From Phycisphaeraceae bacterium (GTDB lineage Bacteria; Planctomycetota; Phycisphaerae; Phycisphaerales; Phycisphaeraceae): a stretch of 44,340 nucleotides of DNA. A program made the translations under genes and the position numbers. Of the stretch, positions 30,562-37,881 are shown in pieces; positions within the stretch are counted from its first letter, which is position 1, and every line of letters starts with the position of its first letter. The notes beneath the pieces were generated by a model. The model made no database searches, was not told the origin of the DNA, and saw nothing but the letters and a program-made list of their open reading frames with translations. Where the stretch lies: assembly GCA_020831765.1 (NCBI GenBank), contig JAFIFY010000031.1, positions 1-44,340 on the forward strand. Reading direction: 5' to 3'.

Positions 30562-32003
30562 GCCAACGAGCTCAACCCGCTCACATCGTTGTGCTGGGCG
30601 GCGGCATCACCGGCCTGGTCGCTGCGTGGCGACTCGTGCGCTCCGGCGTTCATGTATCCCTGCTGGAGCGGAGTGATCGCCTTGGTGGGGTAATCGAAAC
30701 GCAAGCCCACGAAGGAGCGATTCTCGAGCAGGGCCCGTTCAGTGTTCTGGTGCGCTCACCGGTCTTTGCCGAACTGATCGAGGATGTCGGGCTCGATCCG
30801 ATCATGGCGCGGGGCAAGGGTTCGCGCGGCCGTTACATTCTCAAGAATGACCGACTGCTGGAAGTGCCGGGCGGCCCCGCCGGGCTGCTGACCACGCCGC
30901 TGTTATCCATGCGCGGCCGTTTGAGATTGCTTGGTGGGTTGGTGCGAAGTCGGCCCGCTTCGGGCGACGATGAGTGCTCGATCCATGAGTTCGCATCGCG
31001 TCGACTTGGCGAGGAGGCGGCCGATGTGCTGGCCGGCGCGGCCACGATGGGCATCTTTGCCGCCGAAGCCACCGAGCTTGGCTTCACCGCCTGCATGCCG
31101 CGATTCGCCGAAGCCGACCGGACCCGCCGCTCGGTCATCGGCATGATGAAGGCCATCGCCCGCCCCCGCCCCCGCCCCCGCCCCCGGAGCCAGCGCCCGG
31201 CCATCCGTGGCACCGTCAGCTTCGACGGTGGCTTGCGGTCTTTGATCGAGGCCATCGAGAAGCGGATCATGGGCGAAGCGGGCCCGAGGAAGGATGCTGA
31301 AGGCCGCGCTGAGATTCGTCGGGGCGTGAAGGTTCAGCAGGTCGATCGCGCAGAGGGCGGCTTTCATGTGATCGCTGAGGGTGAGGGGGCATTCGAGGCT
31401 GATGGTGTTCTCAGTGCGCTGCCGCGCCGAGCGACGGCGGCCATCTTCAAGAATCTTCTGCCCGAGATCGCCCTTGACCTGGATCAGATGGATGATGCCG
31501 GGCTGGTGGTGGTTCATGTGGCGATCCATCACCGAGCCCTGGATTCGGTCCCGGAAGGTTTTGGATTCCTGGTTCCACCGGCCGAGCGCCGGTGTCCGCT
31601 GCTGGGCGTGATCTACGCATCCAGTGTTTTTCCGCATCATTTACCCGACGGTTCGGGCCTTGTGCTGCTTCGGGCCATGCTCGGAGGCACGCGCAGTCCG
31701 GATTCGGTGGAATGGGATGATGACCGCATTCGCCGGGCGATACTCCAGACGCTGGATCAGCACTTTGGCCTGCGAGGTGAGCCAGCGTGGGTCACGATTC
31801 GACGTTGGCCCGGGGCGATTCCGGTCTACCGCGTCGGCCATGCGGCCCGGATGCGGCGAATCGCCGAACGGGCGGGCAAGGTGCCGGGCCTTGTCCTGGC
31901 GGGCAACTGGACGGGTGGATTGGGCATCAACGATCGAGTCGAGCAGGCAGCGGAGCAGGCACGGCGGTTGTCAGCGGCTGTGAGCCTTAACACTCCGGCC
32001 TGA
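30558..32003 (+). CDS. hemG: HemY-type protoporphyrinogen/coproporphyrinogen oxidase
   Basis: A 481-residue FAD enzyme that oxidises protoporphyrinogen IX (or coproporphyrinogen III in the coproporphyrin-dependent route). The N-terminal dinucleotide-binding motif VVLGGGITGLVAAWRL with LLERSDRLGGVIET, and the C-terminal FAD segment LVLAGNWTGGLGINDRVEQA, are typical of the oxygen-using HemY type. HemN in the same operon makes protoporphyrinogen, and there is no HemQ here, so the protoporphyrin-dependent route is more likely. An RPRPRPRPR stretch at about residue 205, encoded by the C-rich tract at 31163-31187, is an insertion not expected in the family. The ATG at 30558 overlaps hemE by 4 bases. 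Gene names hemG/hemY are used interchangeably for this enzyme. Confidence 0.92.
   Translation: MSQRAQPAHIVVLGGGITGLVAAWRLVRSGVHVSLLERSDRLGGVIETQAHEGAILEQGPFSVLVRSPVFAELIEDVGLDPIMARGKGSRGRYILKNDRLLEVPGGPAGLLTTPLLSMRGRLRLLGGLVRSRPASGDDECSIHEFASRRLGEEAADVLAGAATMGIFAAEATELGFTACMPRFAEADRTRRSVIGMMKAIARPRPRPRPRSQRPAIRGTVSFDGGLRSLIEAIEKRIMGEAGPRKDAEGRAEIRRGVKVQQVDRAEGGFHVIAEGEGAFEADGVLSALPRRATAAIFKNLLPEIALDLDQMDDAGLVVVHVAIHHRALDSVPEGFGFLVPPAERRCPLLGVIYASSVFPHHLPDGSGLVLLRAMLGGTRSPDSVEWDDDRIRRAILQTLDQHFGLRGEPAWVTIRRWPGAIPVYRVGHAARMRRIAERAGKVPGLVLAGNWTGGLGINDRVEQAAEQARRLSAAVSLNTPA
31163..31187. repeat. four C5 runs with single-base loops
   Basis: CCCCC repeated four times, each separated by one G, and ending GG. 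On the complementary strand this is a textbook G-quadruplex motif with three 1-base loops. It encodes the Arg-Pro repeat in the HemY-type oxidase. Confidence 0.8.
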
Positions 32004-32184
32004 CTCATCGCGACCCCTGGATTGAGTTGCGTGCCATGTTGGCGAATCAAATCACGATGATTGTCAGGATTACGCCAAGCCTTTAGACTGATCCGGTTCG
32101 AATGCCGGCCGTGATGGGCGGTTGCCACGTCTCGGTTCACCCCGCGTTCTTACGGTTGAGAACGCCCGGCGATGGAAATGGTGC

Positions 32185-33090
32185 ATGCCCGATCTGTCCG
32201 TCATCATTCTGACCTTCAATGAGCATCAGCACTTGGAGCGTGCGGTGCGCAGTATCCAGCCGTATTGCCGTGCGATATTCGTCGTGGACAGTTACTCCAC
32301 CGATGGAACGGTGGAGTTGGCCCGGGAGTTGGGCTGCCAGGTGCTTGAGAATGCATGGGTCAATTACGCCACGCAGTTCAACCATGCCATTGATCATTGC
32401 CCGATCAAGACCCGGTGGGTCATGCGCCTTGATGCCGATGAATGGGTCAACGATGAGCTTGGCCGATCACTCACCGAAAAGCTCGATGCATTGCCCGAAG
32501 ATGTGACCGGATTGCGTATCGCCCGCCGGATGGTTTTTCTCGGCCGCTGGATGCGGCGGGGCGGGGTGGGTGAACGGATGATGTTGCGGCTATGGCGATC
32601 GGGTCGGGCAAGGTGCGAACAGCGATGGATGGATGAACACATGATCGTGGATGGAGGCAGGGTCGAAAGCCTTCCGGGCGCGATCGTGGATGAGAATCTC
32701 AACAGCTTGACCTGGTGGACCGGTAAGCACAACAGCTACGCATCGCGCGAGGCGGTGGATGCGCTTTTGCAGGAGCGCGGGCAGGCCGCCGCCGAACCGG
32801 CCGGCTCGGATGTGCCGCTGGAGGGCCAGGCGCGGCGAATCCGATTCTATAAAAAGCATCTGTTCAACCGGCTTCCACCCGTGGTGCGCTCGGGCATGCT
32901 CTTTGGTTTCCGCTATTTCGCGATGCTCGGTTTCCTGGATGGCATCCCCGGGCTTTATTTCCACTTTCTGCAAAGCTTCTGGTATCGTGCCCTGGTCGAT
33001 GCGAAGATTTACGAGGTGAAGAAGGCCATGCGCGAGCGTGGCTTGACGCTCGAGCAGGCGGTGGAGGATCGGCTGGGCATCAAGCTCTAA
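32185..33090 (+). CDS. family 2 glycosyltransferase, WaaE/KdtX-like
   Basis: A 301-residue GT-A glycosyltransferase that transfers a sugar from a nucleotide donor, probably in lipopolysaccharide or other envelope polysaccharide synthesis. The N-terminal LSVIILTFNEHQHLERAV and VVDSYSTDGTVELA are the nucleotide-binding strand. RLDADEW carries the metal-binding DxD, and VDENLNSLTWWTGKHNSYASRE is typical of the WaaE/KdtX subgroup. The C-terminus has an amphipathic Tyr/Phe-rich segment likely to touch the membrane. The ATG at 32185 is used because homology begins at once; an upstream extension to 32122 is unconvincing. It lies 181 bases after hemG and need not be in the heme operon. Confidence 0.88.
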   Translation: MPDLSVIILTFNEHQHLERAVRSIQPYCRAIFVVDSYSTDGTVELARELGCQVLENAWVNYATQFNHAIDHCPIKTRWVMRLDADEWVNDELGRSLTEKLDALPEDVTGLRIARRMVFLGRWMRRGGVGERMMLRLWRSGRARCEQRWMDEHMIVDGGRVESLPGAIVDENLNSLTWWTGKHNSYASREAVDALLQERGQAAAEPAGSDVPLEGQARRIRFYKKHLFNRLPPVVRSGMLFGFRYFAMLGFLDGIPGLYFHFLQSFWYRALVDAKIYEVKKAMRERGLTLEQAVEDRLGIKL

Positions 33091-33145
33091 GCGGTGATCG
33101 GTATGGTCTGGAATCGTCGGGCCCGATCGAACCCACTGAGGTGTT

Positions 33146-33177
33146 GGGGGCCGCGGTCAGGGGTCCGGGGGCCGGGG
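33146..33177 (+). other. candidate G-quadruplex between convergent genes
   Basis: Runs G5, G4, G5 and G4 with loops of 9, 3 and 2 bases lie in the 98-base gap between the glycosyltransferase stop (33090) and the M16 peptidase stop (33189). No ordinary terminator hairpin with a T-run is present in this gap. Confidence 0.55.
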
Positions 33178-33188
33178 TGCGCGGCGGA

Positions 33189-34418
33189 TCACGTCTTGAC
33201 GGTCGGGCCGAGGCGGACGAGGGTACGGGGGGATTCCAGTGTCCTGGCCAGAAGGCCTTCGAGATCACTGGTGGTCACGGCCATGATTTTTTCCAGCTTT
33301 TCTTCGAGCGTGATGTGTCGGCCAAGATAGAGCCATGTACCACCGAGGCTCTGCATCCGGCCCATCGGTCGTTCTTCGGTGAGCATGGCGTGGGTGGCGA
33401 TCTTGCTCTTGGCGCGCTCGACTTCGTCGTCCTTCAAGTCGCCGCGCGCTGAATCGAGTGTGCGGAAAAGCACCGTCTGCGCCTGCTCGGCGCGTGCGGG
33501 CTCGCAGGTGACAAAGCCGATGAACGCGCCGGTGTGGTCGAAGGCCATGTAGCCCAGCTCCGCTTCGTCACACAAGCCCGGATCGACCATGGCCCAGTAA
33601 AGCCGCGAGCCGGTCGCCGCGCCCAGCACTTCGCCGAGCACGGTCGCGGTGTAGCGAAGCTCATCTTCAGCGCCCGGACCCGGCCAGATCGCCGCCAGGT
33701 AGTGCCGGCTGAGCTTGGCATCCTGGAGGCCGACATCGGTATCCCGCAGCACCGGAACCTCGATGTGTCTCTGGACGCCCGATGGTCGCCAGTGGCCGGT
33801 GGCCTCGACGATCTGCCGCTTGACTTTGTCGGCATCGAAGCTGCCGGTCACGGTGACGATGATGCGGTCGGCGGCGTAGCGCTGGTCGAAGTAAGCCCGC
33901 ATCTGCTCGGCGGTCAGGGTGCCGATGGTTTCCTCGGTGCCCAGAATCCGATAAGCCAGGGCATGATCGCGGAAGTGGGATTCGAAGATCGCATCGTGAA
34001 GCCGGGATTGCGGGCGATCGGCGTACATACCGATCTCTTCGAGGATGACGTTCTTCTCCATCGTAAAGTCATCATCGCGCAGCGCAGGACGCAGCATATC
34101 GGCCAGCAGGTCGATGGCCTGATCAAGATACTCCGGCAGAATCTGGGCGTAGTAGACCGTCGCCTCCTGGCTGGTATAGGCGTTGTAGTTGGCCCCGATC
34201 TCATCGAACTGGCGATTGACATCCTCGGCGGTGCGGCGCTGCGAACCCTTGAACATCATGTGTTCGAGGAAATGCGAGACGCCCATGACCACAGGGTTCT
34301 CATCGCGGCTGCCCGCCTTGACGAAAAAACCGACGGCCGCCGAATGGGCCTCATCATCGGTCTCCATGAGCAGGGTCAGCCCGTTGTCCAGAACCTGCGC
34401 ATCAAACTTCCGGGCCAT
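33189..34418 (-). CDS. M16-family zinc metallopeptidase
   Basis: A 409-residue peptidase of the pitrilysin/mitochondrial-processing-peptidase clan. The inverted zinc motif HFLEH gives H49 and H53 as ligands and E52 as catalytic base. The third ligand lies in the NVILEEIGMY segment about 75 residues on. The substrate-contact region TGSRLYWAMVDPGL is also present, so the protein is of the active type. It resembles the single-unit bacterial MPP-like peptidases that degrade peptides or leader sequences. There is no signal peptide, so it is probably cytoplasmic. The ATG at 34418 has AGGAGGG 9 bases upstream. It lies 84 bases after trxA and may share its promoter. Confidence 0.93.
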   Translation of the reverse strand: MARKFDAQVLDNGLTLLMETDDEAHSAAVGFFVKAGSRDENPVVMGVSHFLEHMMFKGSQRRTAEDVNRQFDEIGANYNAYTSQEATVYYAQILPEYLDQAIDLLADMLRPALRDDDFTMEKNVILEEIGMYADRPQSRLHDAIFESHFRDHALAYRILGTEETIGTLTAEQMRAYFDQRYAADRIIVTVTGSFDADKVKRQIVEATGHWRPSGVQRHIEVPVLRDTDVGLQDAKLSRHYLAAIWPGPGAEDELRYTATVLGEVLGAATGSRLYWAMVDPGLCDEAELGYMAFDHTGAFIGFVTCEPARAEQAQTVLFRTLDSARGDLKDDEVERAKSKIATHAMLTEERPMGRMQSLGGTWLYLGRHITLEEKLEKIMAVTTSDLEGLLARTLESPRTLVRLGPTVKT

Positions 34419-34502
34419 ATGGCAAGCCCTCCTGATATACCGGAGCGTCATTCATCCCCGGACGGATGGAGTGAACTGACATGTGAACTCAAGGGCCAAG
34501 GC

Positions 34503-34838
34503 TCAGTCGGCCACGAGCTTGTCCAGTTCCTCGGCCAGTTCCTTCTTGCGTGAAGCGCCGACCTTGATCTGCTTGACTTCGCCGCCTTTGTAGAAGACCA
34601 CGGTCGGGATCGACTGGATGTTCAGATCGGTGGCGATCTTCCGGTCGGAATCGATATTCACCTTTCCGATCTTGGCCCGGCCATGGTACTCCTCGGCCAG
34701 TTCATCGATGATCGGGGCCAGAAAGCGGCAGGGCCCGCACCATTCGGCCCAGAAATCGACCAGCACAGGTTGGTCGGAATCGAGGACTTCAGATTGGAAA
34801 TTATCGTCGGTGAACTCAAGTACGGCTTTGCCGGCCAT
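34503..34838 (-). CDS. trxA: thioredoxin
   Basis: A 111-residue classical thioredoxin, a cytoplasmic dithiol reductant. The active site FWAEWCGPC gives redox cysteines C34 and C37. The buried Asp (LVDFW, D28) and cis-Pro loop (SIPTVVFYKGGE) are as expected. The C-terminal helix is Lys/Glu-rich. The ATG at 34838 has AGGAG 7 bases upstream, and a good promoter lies 45-73 bases upstream. It is transcribed divergently from the addB-like gene. Confidence 0.97.
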   Translation of the reverse strand: MAGKAVLEFTDDNFQSEVLDSDQPVLVDFWAEWCGPCRFLAPIIDELAEEYHGRAKIGKVNIDSDRKIATDLNIQSIPTVVFYKGGEVKQIKVGASRKKELAEELDKLVAD

Positions 34839-34882
34839 AAAACTCTCCTGAATTAATGGGAACACGCGAAGCGGAGCCGTCT

Positions 34883-34911
34883 ATTGTAGACGCGCAACCG
34901 GACGCCATCAA
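34883..34911 (-). promoter_or_regulatory. trxA promoter
   Basis: On the minus strand, TTGATG (34906-34911) and TACAAT (34883-34888) are 17 bases apart, matching the housekeeping consensus at 4/6 and 5/6. The -10 lies 44 bases before the trxA ATG, leaving room for a short leader with the AGGAG site. Confidence 0.6.
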
Positions 34912-34932
34912 CGGCGGGGTATACTGGCTGGC

Positions 34933-37881
34933 ATGGCGATCGAGCGGCACTTTCTGGGTCGTAAGGAACCGTTGCTCCATGCGGCGGTTCGTTGGCTGTC
35001 CGATCAGGCGCCTCCGGACAAATCGCGTGGGGTATGGGATTTGTCCGACTGGATGCTGGTGACCGCCGGGTCGCGTGCGGGCCGTCGGCTGCAGGAGCTG
35101 CTGGCCGACCAGTCCCGGGAGATGGTTCTCCTGCCGCCGCGCGTGATGACGGTGGGGCGGCTTCCGGAGCGGCTCTATGAGCCCGGGTTACCGGTTATTG
35201 ACGATCTGGGCGCGATGATGCTCTGGATCGAGGTTTTCCAGGAAGCCTCAAGCGATTGCTTTGAAGGTTTGGGTCTGCGGCCGGAGTCGGTTCACCGCTT
35301 TGATGAATCGCTGGACCTGGCCAAGGAGATCATCCGGCTTCGGCAGGAACTGGGCGGCGAGGGCTTGAGCATCGAGTCGGTCGGGCTTGCATTGGCGACA
35401 TCATCGGATGACCGGGAAGTGGCCAGATGGCAGGCGCTTGCCGAACTGGATGAGCGTTGGACGGCGAAACTGGCCTCGCTGGGCTATTCGAATCTTGAAC
35501 AGGCGCGGCAGGATGCGATGGAACAAGGCACGCTTCGTTGCGAAGCGACGATCGTGCTGATCGGTACGCTTGATCTGCCCGGCGTGCATCGACGGATGCT
35601 CGAGCACATGGATTCGGCGATCCATGCCCTGATCGCCGCGCCGATCGAGGAGGCCGATCAATACGACACGGTGGGTGGTATCCGCCCTGATGCCGCTGAA
35701 TCGATATTCATCGAGCTATCGGAAGAATCGATCGCCATGGTCGATCAGCCCCAGCATCAGGCCGAGTGGGTCGCCAACCGGTTGACCTGCGCCTCGGGTG
35801 ATCGGCCCGCGCTGCTCGAGCAGGCCACGCCGGAGCAGGTGACGATCGGGCTTGGCGATGGCGAATCGGGACCAATGGTGTTGCGGCATCTGGAAGCGCA
35901 CGGCGTGCGAGGCCGCCTGCCGACCATGGGCGCATACCGCGATATGGGGCCGGCGGTGCTTCTGGAACGGATCGGAGCATGGCTGAGCCATGCCGGCCGC
36001 GAAGCGTTCACGCTGCTGATCCGCCATCCAGACCTGGGCGACTATCTGCGCCACCATCAACCACCCCCGGAATCAACACCACCCCCGCCCCCGGAAGCCC
36101 CGACCCCGGAAGCACCCCCGGAAGCACCCCCGGAAGCTCCGACCTCGGAAGCGGGCGACGCGGCGGCTGACGGCACTTCAGCTTCAAGCGATTTTCTCGC
36201 CCAGGTCGATGCCTATGTGGCCGAACATCTGCCGGTGGCCTTCGGGCCACCGTGGCCGGATCGGGTCAGCGGCCCCCATAGGCTCCAAGCCATCTGGGAC
36301 CGCATGAGGGAACTGGCGGGAGCCGAGCACACGCCACCCGTGGAGACGCTCCGCCCGCTAGGAGAATGGAGCCGCCGGTTTCTGGAGATTCTCGACCGGG
36401 TTTATGGTCCTCGGGAGCTGGACCTCAACGATCCGAATGATGCCCGCTTCGCTCAGGCGCTGTCGGCCATGCGCGATCGGTTGGTCGAACAGATACCCGA
36501 AATCAGCCAGACGTTGGAAAGTCCGCCGATCACGATCATGCAGGCGGTCAGCCTGACCCTGGGGCGACTGGGGCAGGATGGCCCGGCTTCACCCGGCGAT
36601 CCGCAAGCGGTGGAACTGCTGGGCTGGCTGGAACTGCCCCTTGATGATGCGACATTCCTGTTGGTGACCGGGTTCAATGAAGGCTTGATTCCCGAAGCGG
36701 TCAGTCGGGATTCGTTTCTGCCCGAGTCGCTTCGCGCGCGGCTGGGCATTCAACACGATCAGCGGCGACTGGCGCGCGACCTTGCTTCGATGCGGGTGTT
36801 GCTTTCTCCCTGGCGAACCTGTTACTGGATCGCCGGGCGACGGGATGCCGATTTGAATCCGCTGGCGCCCTCGCGCCTGATGCTTCGCTTGGCGGGCGAG
36901 GCGCTGGCACGCCGGGTCGTCAAGTTTTATGGCCATGAGCAATGGGCGGATTCGGGGTCGGCCGTCATGGAGCCGCCAGCGTCCACGCCCCGGCCATTGT
37001 TGAACCTGGGACCGGACAATCAAACACCGCTGCCCGAATCGCTTGGCGCAACGGCGTTTCGGGATTATCTAGCGTGTCCGTTTCAGTTCTATCTGACTCA
37101 TATCCTCGGCCTTGAGATGCCCGACGATCAGGCGGTGGAAATGGACCCGCTTCAGTTCGGCACGTTCGCCCATGCCGTGCTGGATGCGATCGCCAAGGTT
37201 GAACGATCGCAGTTGGGCGAATCGGATGATCTCCTGGCGCATCTGGACGCCTTCAGCCGCCGCTGGCTTGAGCGGCAGTATGGAAAGCCCGTTCCCGTGG
37301 CACTGGAACTGCAGCGAGCGCATCTGATGGGAAGGCTGCATGCGCCGGTGCGTTGGCAGTGGAAGCAATGGCAGGAAGGGTGGGAAATCCGGCATGCGGA
37401 GTTGTCGGTCCAGCGCAAGCTTGAGGTGGAGAACGGCACGCTGGTGGTGCGCGGCCGGGTGGACCGGGTGGATGCGCATCCCGATGGTCGTTGGCGGGTG
37501 ATTGATTTCAAGACCGGTGACAAGGCCATTTCGCCCGAGAAAGCCCATCGGGGCGAATCACCGGTGTTGGAAGGGGATTGGATCGACCTTCAATTGCCGC
37601 TGTATGACTGGATGCTGCGGGGTCAGATCGTCCCGGTCGATGCCGAGATCGAGCTGGGCTATTACAGCGTGCCATCCAAGGCCGCGGAAGCGGGTTGGGT
37701 TCCGGTCGAGTGGACGATGGATGATCTGGGCGATGCCCTCATCATGGCCGAGCGTGTCGCTGAAGCCGTCCTGGCTCGGCGTTTCTGGCCGCCGGTGAGC
37801 GTGAAGCGCGGCCGGATGGTGGACCTGCCCGGGCTGATGAGCGAATGGGCGCTGGGTTCGAAGCAGGGGGTGGTTCGATGA
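34933..37881 (+). CDS. AddB/RexB-like nuclease subunit
   Basis: A 982-residue partner of the AddA-like helicase-nuclease downstream; together such pairs resect double-strand breaks for RecA recombination. The N-terminus has a degenerate helicase fold (TAGSRAGRRL in place of Walker A). The C-terminal PD-(D/E)XK nuclease is clear: ATAFRDYLACPFQFYL, GRVDRVD, and VIDFKTGD with the catalytic Asp and Lys near residue 857. Only the first of the four iron-sulfur cysteines of classical AddB is present (LACPF); the C-terminal cysteine cluster is absent. A Pro/Glu-rich linker (residues 376-415) is encoded by a C-rich tandem repeat. No Shine-Dalgarno site precedes ATG 34933. A TATACT ends eight bases before it, so a leaderless transcript is possible. 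The stop overlaps the next gene (ATGA). Confidence 0.85.
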   Translation: MAIERHFLGRKEPLLHAAVRWLSDQAPPDKSRGVWDLSDWMLVTAGSRAGRRLQELLADQSREMVLLPPRVMTVGRLPERLYEPGLPVIDDLGAMMLWIEVFQEASSDCFEGLGLRPESVHRFDESLDLAKEIIRLRQELGGEGLSIESVGLALATSSDDREVARWQALAELDERWTAKLASLGYSNLEQARQDAMEQGTLRCEATIVLIGTLDLPGVHRRMLEHMDSAIHALIAAPIEEADQYDTVGGIRPDAAESIFIELSEESIAMVDQPQHQAEWVANRLTCASGDRPALLEQATPEQVTIGLGDGESGPMVLRHLEAHGVRGRLPTMGAYRDMGPAVLLERIGAWLSHAGREAFTLLIRHPDLGDYLRHHQPPPESTPPPPPEAPTPEAPPEAPPEAPTSEAGDAAADGTSASSDFLAQVDAYVAEHLPVAFGPPWPDRVSGPHRLQAIWDRMRELAGAEHTPPVETLRPLGEWSRRFLEILDRVYGPRELDLNDPNDARFAQALSAMRDRLVEQIPEISQTLESPPITIMQAVSLTLGRLGQDGPASPGDPQAVELLGWLELPLDDATFLLVTGFNEGLIPEAVSRDSFLPESLRARLGIQHDQRRLARDLASMRVLLSPWRTCYWIAGRRDADLNPLAPSRLMLRLAGEALARRVVKFYGHEQWADSGSAVMEPPASTPRPLLNLGPDNQTPLPESLGATAFRDYLACPFQFYLTHILGLEMPDDQAVEMDPLQFGTFAHAVLDAIAKVERSQLGESDDLLAHLDAFSRRWLERQYGKPVPVALELQRAHLMGRLHAPVRWQWKQWQEGWEIRHAELSVQRKLEVENGTLVVRGRVDRVDAHPDGRWRVIDFKTGDKAISPEKAHRGESPVLEGDWIDLQLPLYDWMLRGQIVPVDAEIELGYYSVPSKAAEAGWVPVEWTMDDLGDALIMAERVAEAVLARRFWPPVSVKRGRMVDLPGLMSEWALGSKQGVVR
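36063..36135. repeat. C-rich imperfect tandem repeat in the addB-like gene
   Basis: Repeated CCCCCGGAA units, including two exact adjacent copies of GCACCCCCGGAA (36112-36135), encode a PPPPEAPTPEAPPEAP-like linker. Copy number could vary between strains without a frameshift, since the unit is 12 bases. Confidence 0.7.

Noticed and set aside
36063-36135. CRISPR-like array
   Set aside because: Units are 9-12 bases, in frame within a coding sequence, with no spacers or cas genes.
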